DNA of 61,035 bases, from positions 1 through 61,035 of the forward strand of contig NZ_JBHTKL010000008.1 of NCBI RefSeq assembly GCF_042675915.1, read 5' to 3'. The first letter of the stretch is position 1. Every line of letters begins with the position of its first letter. The notes below the pieces were generated by a model, which was given only the letters and a program-made list of their open reading frames with translations, was not told the origin of the DNA and did not search any database. Origin of the DNA: Thalassobacillus_A hwangdonensis (GTDB taxonomy: Bacteria; Bacillota; Bacilli; Bacillales; Halobacillaceae). This document shows, piece after piece, positions 1-8,634 of this stretch. The translations under genes and the position numbers were made by a program.

Positions 1-44
1 ATGGTAGTCGGGTTTACCCCCGTGAGAGTAGGACACCGCTAGGC
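1..44 (+). rRNA. rrf: 5S ribosomal RNA, 3' end only
   Basis: The first bases match the 3' part of Bacillus 5S rRNA: the GTAGTCGGG..CCCCGTGAGAGTAGGAC helix and the terminal stem strand ending CTAGGC. The 5' part lies outside the window. It marks the end of an rrn operon and is followed at once by a strong terminator. Confidence 0.9.
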
Positions 45-52
45 ACAGATGA

Positions 53-84
53 AACCCAGAAGCATTGCGCTTCTGGGTTTTTTG
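53..84 (+). terminator. Intrinsic terminator of the upstream rrn operon
   Basis: An 11-bp perfect stem (AACCCAGAAGC at 53-63 with GCTTCTGGGTT at 69-79), a 5-base loop and a run of T residues lie 8 bases after the 5S end. Confidence 0.9.
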
Positions 85-210
85 TTAAAGGAAAAAAGTT
101 TAAGATATTGATGGTACAGGAATAGAACATCTACGCACAGAGAATAGGATATATTTTTTAAGATGAGATTGAATATACTAAAAGAATTAAAGGTAATTGG
201 GGGATTAGGT

Positions 211-909
211 ATGGATTGGGATTGGGCCTTGCTGATTGATGATGATTTCACTACGTTTATTATTCGATTGTTTGTGGCGCTTGCCTTATCTGGAGCAATC
301 GGATTTGAGCGTGAATTAAAGAACCATTCTGCTGGATTTCGCACACACATCCTGGTGGGAGTCGGTTCCTGCTTAATGATGTTGCTTTCTTTATATGGGT
401 TTGAATCTTATATTGAAAAATTCGATAACATCCGCTTCGATCCAGCCAGGATCCCTTCCTATGTTATCAGTGGTATTGGCTTTCTGGGAGCAGGAACAAT
501 TATTGTAAATGGTATGACGATTCGCGGGTTGACGACTGCTGCTTCTATCTGGACAGTAGCAGGTCTTGGTCTAGTGGTGGGGGCTGGAATGTATGATGCT
601 GCGATCGTCACAACAATCATGGTTCTGTTGAGCCTTGTGTTTCTGAACCAGGTAGAAGAAAGGTTCACAATAGGTACTAGTAAAAATTTTGTCAGACTTG
701 TTGTAGACCAGGACATCAATATGGGCCAGGTCATTCAAATATTTGATGAATGTGGTCTTAAGATTCGTAAGTTGGCGATTGAAAATGAAAGCAGAGATGA
801 AAGAAGTTTGTTCATTGAACTGGAAAAAGGCCAGAAATTTGACCAGCTTACGCTTTTTGACCAATTGTCCAAAGTAGATCACGTCAAATTTGTTTATGAA
901 AAAAGGTAA
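211..909 (+). CDS. MgtC/SapB-family inner membrane protein
   Basis: A 232-residue protein. The N-terminal part has four or five hydrophobic segments (about residues 15-31, 45-63, 80-98, 107-146) with the MgtC-family signature GAIGFERE and the glycine-rich segment SGIGFLGAGTI. Residues from about 155 look like the soluble ACT-like domain found in long MgtC/SapB proteins. Start ATG 211 is chosen because GGGGG at 199-203 lies 7 bases upstream; an in-frame ATG at 163 has no good ribosome binding site. MgtC homologues are linked to Mg2+ limitation and F1Fo-ATPase control in other bacteria; the role here is not shown. It sits alone between the 5S terminator and its own terminator. Confidence 0.85.
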   Translation: MDWDWALLIDDDFTTFIIRLFVALALSGAIGFERELKNHSAGFRTHILVGVGSCLMMLLSLYGFESYIEKFDNIRFDPARIPSYVISGIGFLGAGTIIVNGMTIRGLTTAASIWTVAGLGLVVGAGMYDAAIVTTIMVLLSLVFLNQVEERFTIGTSKNFVRLVVDQDINMGQVIQIFDECGLKIRKLAIENESRDERSLFIELEKGQKFDQLTLFDQLSKVDHVKFVYEKR

Positions 910-924
910 TTTATTTGAATTTTT

Positions 925-957
925 AAACCGCACTATTTCAGTAGTGCGGTTTTTTGG
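925..957 (+). terminator. Intrinsic terminator after the MgtC-family gene
   Basis: Perfect 11-bp stem AAACCGCACTA (925-935) with TAGTGCGGTTT (942-952), a 6-base loop and a T run. Confidence 0.9.
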
Positions 958-1000
958 TATAGGAATTTATAAAAAGTTAGTTGTGAATACCATTGGTTAG

Positions 1001-1120
1001 TGGCGCTCTTCCAGTTCCAGCGCCTATCCCTCTAGGTTTTAGGTCAATCCTCTCTGTGACAAAGGTCGTAAAGATGAGGTTCGTCTTAAGCTTGTCGGTG
1101 GTGAGCAAGGCCTTAGCGTT
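1001..1120. repeat. Degenerate intergenic repeat-like element
   Basis: This non-coding stretch in the 958-1306 gap contains GGCGCT (1002-1007) paired with AGCGCC (1019-1024), then an imperfect long stem between about 1035-1051 and 1074-1090 around TGTGACAAAGG. The layout (GGCGCT stem, GTCAATCC, GTGACAAA, GAGGTT, CTTGTCGG) resembles, from memory, a repeat found in many intergenic spaces of Bacillaceae genomes. No transposase or open frame is present. The call rests on that recollection and on the dyads seen. Confidence 0.45.
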
Positions 1121-1232
1121 TGTCCGTGAGGGGGGGAATCAGTTATAAAGCTTGGTGGATTGTATAATTAGAGTTTTAAAACATATGGGTTTTGGGGAAC
1201 ATGAATGATGTATTCAAACTCAAACATTTTAG

Positions 1233-1260
1233 TTGCAAGCACATAAAATTTGAGTATAAT
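1233..1260 (+). promoter_or_regulatory. SigA promoter of the ctsR operon
   Basis: TTGCAA at 1233-1238, a 16-bp spacer and a consensus TATAAT at 1255-1260. Transcription would start about 1267, directly at the CtsR heptads, so bound repressor would block polymerase. Confidence 0.75.
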
Positions 1261-1268
1261 AAAATTAA

Positions 1269-1292
1269 AGTCAAAGATAGTCAAAGTCAAAA
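1269..1292 (+). promoter_or_regulatory. CtsR operator (tandem heptads)
   Basis: AGTCAAA at 1269-1275, three bases GAT, and AGTCAAA at 1279-1285 match the known CtsR consensus (A/G)GTCAAA-NAN-(A/G)GTCAAA closely. A further GTCAAAA follows directly at 1286-1292, so 2.5 to 3 repeats are present. It lies between the -10 box and the ctsR start, which indicates autorepression of the whole operon. Confidence 0.9.
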
Positions 1293-1306
1293 GGGGAGGG
1301 GGGAAG

Positions 1307-1771
1307 ATGCGGAATATATCCGACATCATCGAAGAATATTTAAAAGGTATTCTTAAGGACAACGAAAAGGATGCTATTGAAATCAAGAGAAGTGAAATTG
1401 CTGATCGATTCCAGTGTGTTCCTTCCCAAATCAATTATGTTATCAAAACGAGATTCACTGTAGAAAAAGGGTATATCGTCGAGAGTAAGCGAGGAGGCGG
1501 TGGATACATCAGGATTATTCGCATTCAGCATCAGGACGACTCGGACCTTATGGATGAGATCCTGGAAATGATCCCCGCAAAGGTTGCTCAATCACCAGCA
1601 GTGGACATGATTGATCGACTAGAGGAGGAAGAAATCATTACCGATCGTGAAGCGAAGCTCATGAAGAGTGTCATCGATCGGGAGGTGCTAGCTTTCCCCC
1701 TCCCATTACGTGATGAAATTAGAGCAAGAATCCTATCAGCAATGCTGACTACTTTACGTTATAAAATCTGA
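1307..1771 (+). CDS. ctsR: Class III heat-shock repressor CtsR
   Basis: A 154-residue dimeric winged-helix repressor of clp genes. The N-terminal DNA-binding domain covers about residues 1-72; its wing carries the tetraglycine loop R62-GGGG-Y, the part known as the intrinsic heat sensor in CtsR. The C-terminal helical domain mediates dimerisation and contact with McsB. ATG 1307 is preceded by GGGAGGGGGG; the longer frame from 1250 would start inside the promoter. First gene of ctsR-mcsA-mcsB-clpC, with its own operator just upstream. Confidence 0.97.
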   Translation: MRNISDIIEEYLKGILKDNEKDAIEIKRSEIADRFQCVPSQINYVIKTRFTVEKGYIVESKRGGGGYIRIIRIQHQDDSDLMDEILEMIPAKVAQSPAVDMIDRLEEEEIITDREAKLMKSVIDREVLAFPLPLRDEIRARILSAMLTTLRYKI

Positions 1772-1791
1772 TGATGAAGGGAGAGGATGCT

Positions 1792-2343
1792 ATGGAATGC
1801 CAAGAATGCCATCAACGTCCGGCAACCGTTCATTTAAAGCAGGTAACCAATGGGAAGAAAACAGAGTTCCATGTTTGTGAACAATGCGCCAAAGAGAAAG
1901 GATATATGTCATACAGTGAAGAAAGTTTTACATTGAATGATTTGCTGACAGGTCTTTTCAATTATGACCATCCTTCTTCTCTTGGAAGTCATCAAGCTCA
2001 GACAAAGAAAGAACAGCAGAACCAAATGAAGTGCCCTAAGTGCGGGCTCACTTATGAACAGTTTGCGCATATCGGTAAATTTGGCTGTGCGAAGTGTTAC
2101 GACACGTTCAATGAACGGTTGAATCCGATTTTCAAGCGTGTTCATAGCGGGAATACGATGCACGACGGGAAGATTCCTGAACGTGCAGGTGGCAAGCTTC
2201 ATCTGCAAAAACAAATCGAACAACAGAAGCAGCAATTGCATCAACTAATTGAACAGGAAGAATTCGAAAAAGCAGCTACGGTAAGAGATGAAATCCGTGC
2301 ATTGGAAAGACAGCTGAATGGAGATGGAGGTGGCGATGCGTAA
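1792..2343 (+). CDS. mcsA: McsA, zinc-binding activator of the McsB arginine kinase
   Basis: 183 residues with four CxxC pairs (C3/C6, C29/C32, C81/C84, C99/C102), which form treble-clef zinc sites, then a UVR-type coiled-coil motif at about 140-176. McsA activates McsB and helps release CtsR under heat or thiol stress. ATG 1792 is used because it gives the conserved MECQECHQRP start and follows AGAGGAT; the upstream in-frame ATG at 1771 overlaps the ctsR stop. Its stop codon overlaps the mcsB start by one base, so the two are translationally coupled. Confidence 0.96.
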   Translation: MECQECHQRPATVHLKQVTNGKKTEFHVCEQCAKEKGYMSYSEESFTLNDLLTGLFNYDHPSSLGSHQAQTKKEQQNQMKCPKCGLTYEQFAHIGKFGCAKCYDTFNERLNPIFKRVHSGNTMHDGKIPERAGGKLHLQKQIEQQKQQLHQLIEQEEFEKAATVRDEIRALERQLNGDGGGDA

Positions 2344-3407
2344 TGTCACTGCAGTCTTTTATAAATGAGGCAATCAGTCCATGGATGAAAGAGGAAGGTC
2401 CGGATAGTGATATTGTGATGAGCAGCAGGATCCGGCTGGCGAGGAATTTTGCAGATGTCACCTTCCCGATTGTCGCATCCGAAACGGAATTGAAGCCGAT
2501 ACTCGACTTTTTCCAAAGTGAATACAGCAACCGTTCATTTAAAGAGTATGAGCAGCTTGAACTTGTGAAAATGGATGAACTTCAGCCGATTGAAAAACGT
2601 GTCCTCGTCGAAAAACATCTGATCAGTCCTAATTTGGCAGAGAAATCGGATCATGCAGGAGCATTGATTTCTCAGAACGAGCAAGTGTCTGTGATGGTGA
2701 ATGAAGAGGATCATATCCGGATTCAACTCTACTTTCCGGGATTCCAGCTTGATAAGGCATTGAAACAAGCGTTGGAAATCGACGATTGGCTGGAGGAAAA
2801 GATCAATTACGCATTCGATGGTAAACGCGGATACCTTACCGCGTGCCCGACAAATGTCGGAACAGGCATGCGGGCGTCAGTCATGATGCACCTTCCAGCT
2901 CTATCCATGACCCAGCAAATCAACCGGATGATCCCGGCTATCAACCAGCTTGGACTGGTTGTCCGAGGCATCTATGGTGAAGGCAGTGAGGCTCTGGGTA
3001 ATATTTTTCAGATATCCAATCAGATCACTCTCGGAAAATCAGAGCAGGACATTGTGGAAGATTTGCAAAGTGTTGTCCAGCAATTGATCGAACAGGAAAA
3101 GCGAGCTAGAGAAACATTGATGAACCGTTCAGGTATCCAGCTGGAAGATCGGATTTTCCGTTCTTATGGCGTGTTGAAACACAGCAGAATCATAGAGTCC
3201 AAGGAAGCAGCAAAATGTTTATCGGATGTTCGTTTGGGAATAGATTTAGGGTATATCCAGCACGTTTCTAAAAATATACTAAATGAACTGATGGTTTTGA
3301 CTCAGCCTGGATTTTTACAACAATATGCGAAAGAAACACTTTCTCCGGACCAGCGTGATGTCAGGAGGGCGTCGCTGATCCGCGAGAGATTGCAGCTTGA
3401 AAAATAA
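2343..3407 (+). CDS. mcsB: Protein arginine kinase McsB
   Basis: 354 residues of the phosphagen-kinase fold. The SSRIRLARN nucleotide-binding segment is at 27-35, the catalytic acid region NEEDHIRIQ at 120-128, and the active-site Cys168 lies in ACPTNVGTGMRAS. The C-terminal RDVRRA motif is the known phospho-arginine allosteric site. McsB phosphorylates arginines on CtsR and on damaged proteins, marking them for ClpC-ClpP. It starts on the last base of mcsA and is followed after 26 bp by clpC. Confidence 0.97.
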   Translation: MSLQSFINEAISPWMKEEGPDSDIVMSSRIRLARNFADVTFPIVASETELKPILDFFQSEYSNRSFKEYEQLELVKMDELQPIEKRVLVEKHLISPNLAEKSDHAGALISQNEQVSVMVNEEDHIRIQLYFPGFQLDKALKQALEIDDWLEEKINYAFDGKRGYLTACPTNVGTGMRASVMMHLPALSMTQQINRMIPAINQLGLVVRGIYGEGSEALGNIFQISNQITLGKSEQDIVEDLQSVVQQLIEQEKRARETLMNRSGIQLEDRIFRSYGVLKHSRIIESKEAAKCLSDVRLGIDLGYIQHVSKNILNELMVLTQPGFLQQYAKETLSPDQRDVRRASLIRERLQLEK

Positions 3408-3433
3408 TAATCTATGTTAGGAGGTCATGCCCT

Positions 3434-5869
3434 ATGATGTTCGGGCGATTTACAGAAAGAGCACAAAAGGTATTAGCACTAGCACAAGAAGAGGCAGTGC
3501 GCCTCGGTCATAATAATATAGGTACAGAGCATATCCTTCTCGGTCTTGTCCGTGAGGGTGAAGGAATTGCTGCAAAAGCACTGATTGCACTTGGATTGGA
3601 ATCAGAAAAAATCCAGCAGGAGGTAGAGCAGTTGATCGGTCGTGGCGACAAAGTGTCCCAGACGATCCACTACACTCCGCGTGCAAAGAAAGTCATCGAG
3701 CTGTCCATGGATGAAGCGCGTAAACTTGGTCATTCCTACGTTGGTACAGAGCACATCCTTCTCGGTTTGATTCGTGAAGGTGAAGGGGTTGCTGCCCGCG
3801 TATTGAATAACCTCGGTGTCAGCTTGAATAAAGCGCGTCAGCAGGTATTGCAGCTGTTGGGGAGCAACGAATCCTCAGGTGGACAAAGCCGTCGTGGTGG
3901 CGGTCAGGCAGCAAGTGCCAATACACCTACTCTCGATTCATTAGCACGTGACCTCACTTCGATTGCCAAAGAAGGCAATATTGACCCGGTCATCGGAAGA
4001 AGTAAAGAGATTGAACGTGTCATCCAAGTATTGAGCCGACGCACGAAAAACAACCCGGTTCTGATCGGGGAACCTGGTGTAGGTAAAACAGCTATCGCTG
4101 AAGGTCTGGCACAACAGATCATCAATAACGAAGTACCTGAAATCCTGCGTGACAAACGAGTGATGACGCTTGATATGGGTACGGTAGTAGCGGGAACGAA
4201 ATACCGTGGTGAATTTGAAGATCGTTTGAAAAAAGTGATGGAGGAAATCCGCCAGGCGGGTAACATCATCCTGTTCATCGACGAGCTTCATACGTTGATT
4301 GGGGCTGGTGGAGCAGAAGGTGCCATTGACGCATCCAACATCCTTAAGCCATCCCTTGCTCGTGGTGAGCTGCAATGTATCGGTGCTACGACGCTTGATG
4401 AGTACCGTAAGTATATCGAGAAAGACGCAGCCCTGGAACGTCGTTTCCAGCCGATCCAAGTGGATGAGCCGACAGCAGAACAATCGGTGCAAATCCTTCA
4501 AGGCCTTCGTGATCGATATGAAGCGCACCACCGTGTAACGATCACGGACGAAGCGATTGCATCAGCAGTTAAATTCAGTGACCGTTATATTACCGACAGA
4601 TTCCTGCCGGATAAAGCGATCGACTTGATTGACGAAGCTGCTTCCAAAGTACGTCTTCGTTCTTATACAGCACCACCGAACCTGAAGGAGCTTGAGCAGA
4701 AGCTCGAAGAAGTGCGCAAGGAAAAAGACGCAGCTGTCCAAAGCCAGGAATTCGAGAAAGCCGCTTCCCTAAGAGACAGTGAACAACGTCTAAGAGATGA
4801 ACTTGAAAAAACGAAGGATGAATGGAAAGAGAAACAAGGCCAGGAGAATTCTGAGGTCACATTGGAAGACATCGCATCTGTAGTGTCCACTTGGACGGGA
4901 GTTCCAGTGAATAAGCTGGCAAAAGATGAAAGTGAAAAGCTGTTGAACATGGAAGACACGCTGCATAATCGCGTCATCGGTCAGGATGAAGCGGTGAAAG
5001 CAGTATCCAAGGCGATTCGCCGTGCACGTGCTGGATTGAAAGATCCGAAACGACCAATCGGCTCCTTCATCTTCCTGGGACCGACAGGAGTAGGTAAAAC
5101 GGAGCTTGCAAGAGCACTTGCTGAAAGCATGTTCGGGGATGAAGATGCGATGATCCGTATCGACATGTCCGAGTACATGGAAAAACACAGCACCTCCCGT
5201 CTGGTAGGTTCACCTCCGGGTTATGTCGGTTATGATGAAGGTGGTCAGCTGACAGAGAAAGTCCGCCGTAAACCGTATTCCGTCGTGCTGCTGGATGAGA
5301 TCGAAAAAGCACACCCTGAAGTGTTCAACATCCTGCTTCAAGTGCTTGAAGATGGTCGTTTGACTGACTCGAAAGGACGTGTCGTCGACTTCCGTAACAC
5401 GGTACTGATCATGACATCCAACGTCGGTGCCCAAGAGCTGAAGAAGAACAAGTATCTAGGATTCACAATGGGTGATGAAAATCAGGACTATAAAGATATG
5501 AAGTCCAAAGTGACGAATGAGCTGAAAAAAGCATTCCGTCCTGAATTCCTAAACCGTATCGATGAAACGATCGTCTTCCACTCCCTGGAGCGCAAGCATA
5601 TGAACTATATCGTCACATTGATGGCGGAGCAACTACGTAAGCGTCTGAAGGAACAAGAGATTGATTTCACGCTTACGGAAAAAGCGATTGAGAAGATTGC
5701 CAACGAAGGCTTCGATCCGGAGTATGGAGCGCGACCACTCCGTCGTTCCATCCAGAAGAACGTCGAAGACCTCTTGTCTGAAGAGCTTCTCAAAGAGAAT
5801 ATTCAAAAAGGGCAGAAAGTCGAAATCGATGTCGATGAAGAAACCGGCTTTGTTGTAAATGCCCAATAA
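3434..5869 (+). CDS. clpC: ClpC AAA+ unfoldase of the ClpCP protease
   Basis: 811 residues: double Clp-N repeat (about 1-145), first AAA+ domain with Walker A GEPGVGKT, a coiled-coil middle domain with a UVR-like segment (about 410-470), and second AAA+ domain with Walker A GPTGVGKT. A KYLGF loop in the second domain is the expected ClpP contact. It unfolds phospho-arginine-tagged proteins for ClpP, using McsB/MecA-type adaptors. RBS TAGGAGG lies at 3418-3424; the start could be either of the adjacent ATG codons 3434 or 3437. Last gene under the CtsR operator before a terminator. Confidence 0.98.
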   Translation: MMFGRFTERAQKVLALAQEEAVRLGHNNIGTEHILLGLVREGEGIAAKALIALGLESEKIQQEVEQLIGRGDKVSQTIHYTPRAKKVIELSMDEARKLGHSYVGTEHILLGLIREGEGVAARVLNNLGVSLNKARQQVLQLLGSNESSGGQSRRGGGQAASANTPTLDSLARDLTSIAKEGNIDPVIGRSKEIERVIQVLSRRTKNNPVLIGEPGVGKTAIAEGLAQQIINNEVPEILRDKRVMTLDMGTVVAGTKYRGEFEDRLKKVMEEIRQAGNIILFIDELHTLIGAGGAEGAIDASNILKPSLARGELQCIGATTLDEYRKYIEKDAALERRFQPIQVDEPTAEQSVQILQGLRDRYEAHHRVTITDEAIASAVKFSDRYITDRFLPDKAIDLIDEAASKVRLRSYTAPPNLKELEQKLEEVRKEKDAAVQSQEFEKAASLRDSEQRLRDELEKTKDEWKEKQGQENSEVTLEDIASVVSTWTGVPVNKLAKDESEKLLNMEDTLHNRVIGQDEAVKAVSKAIRRARAGLKDPKRPIGSFIFLGPTGVGKTELARALAESMFGDEDAMIRIDMSEYMEKHSTSRLVGSPPGYVGYDEGGQLTEKVRRKPYSVVLLDEIEKAHPEVFNILLQVLEDGRLTDSKGRVVDFRNTVLIMTSNVGAQELKKNKYLGFTMGDENQDYKDMKSKVTNELKKAFRPEFLNRIDETIVFHSLERKHMNYIVTLMAEQLRKRLKEQEIDFTLTEKAIEKIANEGFDPEYGARPLRRSIQKNVEDLLSEELLKENIQKGQKVEIDVDEETGFVVNAQ

Positions 5870-5879
5870 TGGTAATTTT

Positions 5880-5912
5880 AGAATCGGAAGGTGTATGCCT
5901 TCCGATTCTTTG
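5880..5912 (+). terminator. Terminator after clpC
   Basis: A 12-bp perfect stem (AGAATCGGAAGG at 5880-5891, CCTTCCGATTCT at 5898-5909) with only a short T run, so some read-through into radA is likely. Confidence 0.75.
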
Positions 5913-5963
5913 CTATTTCAGATATGATTTGAATAGAAATCTTTAATTAAATTGTTGGTTGAC

Positions 5964-5992
5964 TGTAACTTTTGGGTCATACATATCGTATA
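5964..5992 (+). promoter_or_regulatory. Candidate ECF sigma (SigM-type) promoter for radA-disA
   Basis: TGTAAC followed by TTTT at 5964-5973, a 17-bp spacer, then CGTATA at 5987-5992. This resembles ECF promoters with an AAC -35 core and a CGT -10 core. In B. subtilis radA-disA is reported in the SigM regulon, so the position agrees with known biology. There is no good SigA pair at normal spacing here. Untested. Confidence 0.5.
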
Positions 5993-6017
5993 GAATGTAG
6001 AGAAGGGGAGATTACAC

Positions 6018-7397
6018 TTGGCAAAAAGAAAAACGAAGTATGTTTGCCAGGAATGTGGCTATGAAACTCCCAAATGGATGGGAAAGTGTCCTGCCTGCCA
6101 TCAGTGGAATACTTTGGTGGAAGAAGTAGTAGCATCTACTACAGGGGGACGCCACGTTTTTCAAACAGATAAAACAAGCCATGCAAAAAAACCTACGAAA
6201 ATAACGTCCATTGAGACAGAAGACGAACCAAGGGTAGCTACTGATATGCCGGAACTCAATCGAGTATTGGGCGGAGGTATCGTCCAAGGTTCTCTGGTTT
6301 TGATCGGAGGAGATCCGGGAATCGGGAAGTCTACCTTGCTGTTGCAAGTATCAGCACAGCTGGCGAATAAGAAATTACCTGTGTTATATATTTCCGGTGA
6401 AGAATCGACCAGGCAGACGAAGTTGCGTGCAGATCGTCTATCGATCAAGTCGGATGATCTTTACGTCCTGTCTGAAACCAATCTTGTGGAAGTCGTAAAT
6501 CAAATTGAATCGATCAATCCGAAATTTGTTGTCATCGATTCGATTCAGACAATCTATCGTGAAGAAGTCACATCGGCTCCCGGCAGTGTCTCTCAGGTGA
6601 GGGAATGTACAAGTGAATTGATGAGGGTCGCTAAGAGTAAAGGGATTCCGATTTTCATTGTTGGCCACGTCACGAAGGAAGGGTCGATAGCTGGTCCGCG
6701 ACTGCTTGAGCATATGGTGGATGCCGTGCTTTATTTTGAAGGGGAGCGGCACCATACCTTCCGTATACTGCGAGGAGTCAAGAACCGCTTTGGATCTACA
6801 AATGAGATGGGTATCTTTGAAATGAAAGAACAAGGACTTGTGGAAGTAAGCAACCCCTCTGAAATCTTTCTGGAAGAACGATCCCAAGGTGCGGCAGGTT
6901 CGACAATCGTAGCCTCGATGGAAGGCAGCCGTCCGGTGCTTGTAGAGATTCAGGCACTCATATCCCCAACCACTTTTGGAAACCCTAGACGTATGGCCAC
7001 TGGGCTGGATCATAATCGTGTTCCACTGTTGATGGCGGTATTGGAGAAACGTGTCGGTTTGCTGCTGCAGAATCAGGACGCTTATGTAAAAGTGGCAGGT
7101 GGAGTGAAGCTGGATGAGCCAGCTATCGATCTTGCAGTGGCGATCAGTGTTGCTTCAAGCTTCCGTGACCAGCCATCAAAACCGGATGATGTCGTTGTCG
7201 GTGAAGTGGGTCTTACTGGTGAAATCCGGCGGGTGGCAAGGATTGAACAACGCGTGCAGGAAGCAGCTAAGCTGGGCTTCAAACGAGTGATCATTCCAAA
7301 TAAGAACCTCGACGGGTGGACCCCTCCAAGTTCCATTGAAGTCGTTGGGGTGGATACCGTCCAGGATGCATTGAAAGTAACCTTAGGGGGGAACTAA
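6018..7397 (+). CDS. radA: DNA repair protein RadA (Sms)
   Basis: 459 residues: N-terminal zinc finger (C10, C13, C24, C27), RecA-like ATPase with Walker A GGDPGIGKST at 97-106, the RadA-specific KNRFGSTNE motif, and a C-terminal Lon-protease-like domain. It drives branch migration of recombination intermediates and in Bacillus interacts with DisA. The start is TTG 6018, spaced 7 bases from AAGGGGAG; the residues after it, AKRKTKYVCQ, agree with the family's normal start. disA begins on the base after its stop. Confidence 0.97.
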   Translation: MAKRKTKYVCQECGYETPKWMGKCPACHQWNTLVEEVVASTTGGRHVFQTDKTSHAKKPTKITSIETEDEPRVATDMPELNRVLGGGIVQGSLVLIGGDPGIGKSTLLLQVSAQLANKKLPVLYISGEESTRQTKLRADRLSIKSDDLYVLSETNLVEVVNQIESINPKFVVIDSIQTIYREEVTSAPGSVSQVRECTSELMRVAKSKGIPIFIVGHVTKEGSIAGPRLLEHMVDAVLYFEGERHHTFRILRGVKNRFGSTNEMGIFEMKEQGLVEVSNPSEIFLEERSQGAAGSTIVASMEGSRPVLVEIQALISPTTFGNPRRMATGLDHNRVPLLMAVLEKRVGLLLQNQDAYVKVAGGVKLDEPAIDLAVAISVASSFRDQPSKPDDVVVGEVGLTGEIRRVARIEQRVQEAAKLGFKRVIIPNKNLDGWTPPSSIEVVGVDTVQDALKVTLGGN

Positions 7398-8471
7398 ATG
7401 GAGTGGCATGAAATGAAAGAGTCAGTCATCGGAGATATACTTCAGTTTGTTGCTCCGGGGACGCCCATACGTGCAGGGATCGATAATGTTCTGCGTGCTA
7501 ACACCGGCGGCCTCATCGTGGTCGGCTATGACGAAAAAATGCAGGCGATCGTTGATGGGGGGTTCAACATCCAGTCCCAATTTTCACCCGCTCATCTGTA
7601 TGAGCTGGCTAAAATGGACGGGGCGCTTGTTCTGAATGGAGATGGCACGAAAATTCTCCTCGCGAATGCGCAATTGATGCCGGATCCGGAGATTCTCTCA
7701 ACAGAAACTGGGATGAGACACCGGACAGCTGAACGCGTAGCGAAACAGACTGGCCATCTCGTCATTGCAATTTCACAAAGAAGAAATGTCATCACGCTAT
7801 ATAAAGGTAACTTGAGATATTCATTGAAAGATATCGGCGTCATTTTGACTAAGGCGAATCAGGCGCTTCAAACCCTGGAAAAATACAAGAAAGTCCTCGA
7901 CCAGGGAGTCACCAATCTCGGTGCCCTGGAATTTGAAGAGATGGTCACTTTTTCGGAAGTGATCCAGGTGATTCACCGAATTGAAATGGTGCTTCGCATC
8001 AAAACAGAAATTCTGAATTACGCCAACGAACTGGGGACAGAAGGCAGACTTGTCCAGTTACAATTGACAGAGCTCGTTTCCAATATCGAGCAGGAAGCGG
8101 AATTGATGATCCGGGATTATAGTAAGCGGGCAGACTATGAACCTTACTACATTTTGAGGAAGATGCAGGAAGTCACGAATCCCGAATTGCTCTCGGATGA
8201 ACAGATCCTTAAGCTTCTCGGATATGCATCGAATAAAAAACTGGAAGATCCGGTTGTCCCTCGGGGATATCGCATTTTGAGCAAAATTCCTCGCCTGCCG
8301 CCATTGATCATTGAACATTTGGTAGAAAGGTTCGGAACGCTTGAAGACATCGTCAAAGCTTCCACTAAGGAGTTAGTCGGAGTGGACGGTGTCGGTGAGG
8401 TTCGTGCCAGTAAAATCAAAGATGGTTTGGAAAGAGTCCAGGAGCAATTGTTCATTGATCGGCATATTTAA
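7398..8471 (+). CDS. disA: DisA diadenylate cyclase, DNA integrity scanner
   Basis: 357 residues. The DAC domain carries the catalytic DGA (74-76) and RHR (107-109) motifs that make c-di-AMP from two ATP. A linker and a C-terminal helix-hairpin-helix domain (about 300-350) bind branched DNA, which halts synthesis in the known protein. ATG 7398 follows the radA TAA directly, and the RBS GGGGGG lies in the end of radA. Both genes act on recombination intermediates. Confidence 0.97.
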   Translation: MEWHEMKESVIGDILQFVAPGTPIRAGIDNVLRANTGGLIVVGYDEKMQAIVDGGFNIQSQFSPAHLYELAKMDGALVLNGDGTKILLANAQLMPDPEILSTETGMRHRTAERVAKQTGHLVIAISQRRNVITLYKGNLRYSLKDIGVILTKANQALQTLEKYKKVLDQGVTNLGALEFEEMVTFSEVIQVIHRIEMVLRIKTEILNYANELGTEGRLVQLQLTELVSNIEQEAELMIRDYSKRADYEPYYILRKMQEVTNPELLSDEQILKLLGYASNKKLEDPVVPRGYRILSKIPRLPPLIIEHLVERFGTLEDIVKASTKELVGVDGVGEVRASKIKDGLERVQEQLFIDRHI

Positions 8472-8474
8472 ACG

Positions 8475-8504
8475 TTGACATGTGTAGGATTAGTATGGTA
8501 AGAT
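8475..8504 (+). promoter_or_regulatory. SigA promoter upstream of yacL
   Basis: TTGACA at 8475-8480, an 18-bp spacer and TAAGAT at 8499-8504 directly after disA. It gives a leader of about 120 bases before the yacL start. Confidence 0.6.
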
Positions 8505-8634
8505 TTTATATTTAAAATTGACTATATTTGTAAATTGTGCTACTTTTAGAACGATAGAATACGCTTGAAGATAAGAATTGAACTGATTATATCGTTATAT
8601 TTTTGGTCATACTGTTGGCGAGGAGGTGAGTGGA

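Noticed and set aside
3450..5866. Several long minus-strand open frames within clpC, rpoB, rpoC, fusA and tuf
   Set aside because: They are antisense shadows of highly biased coding sequence with no RBS and no family likeness.
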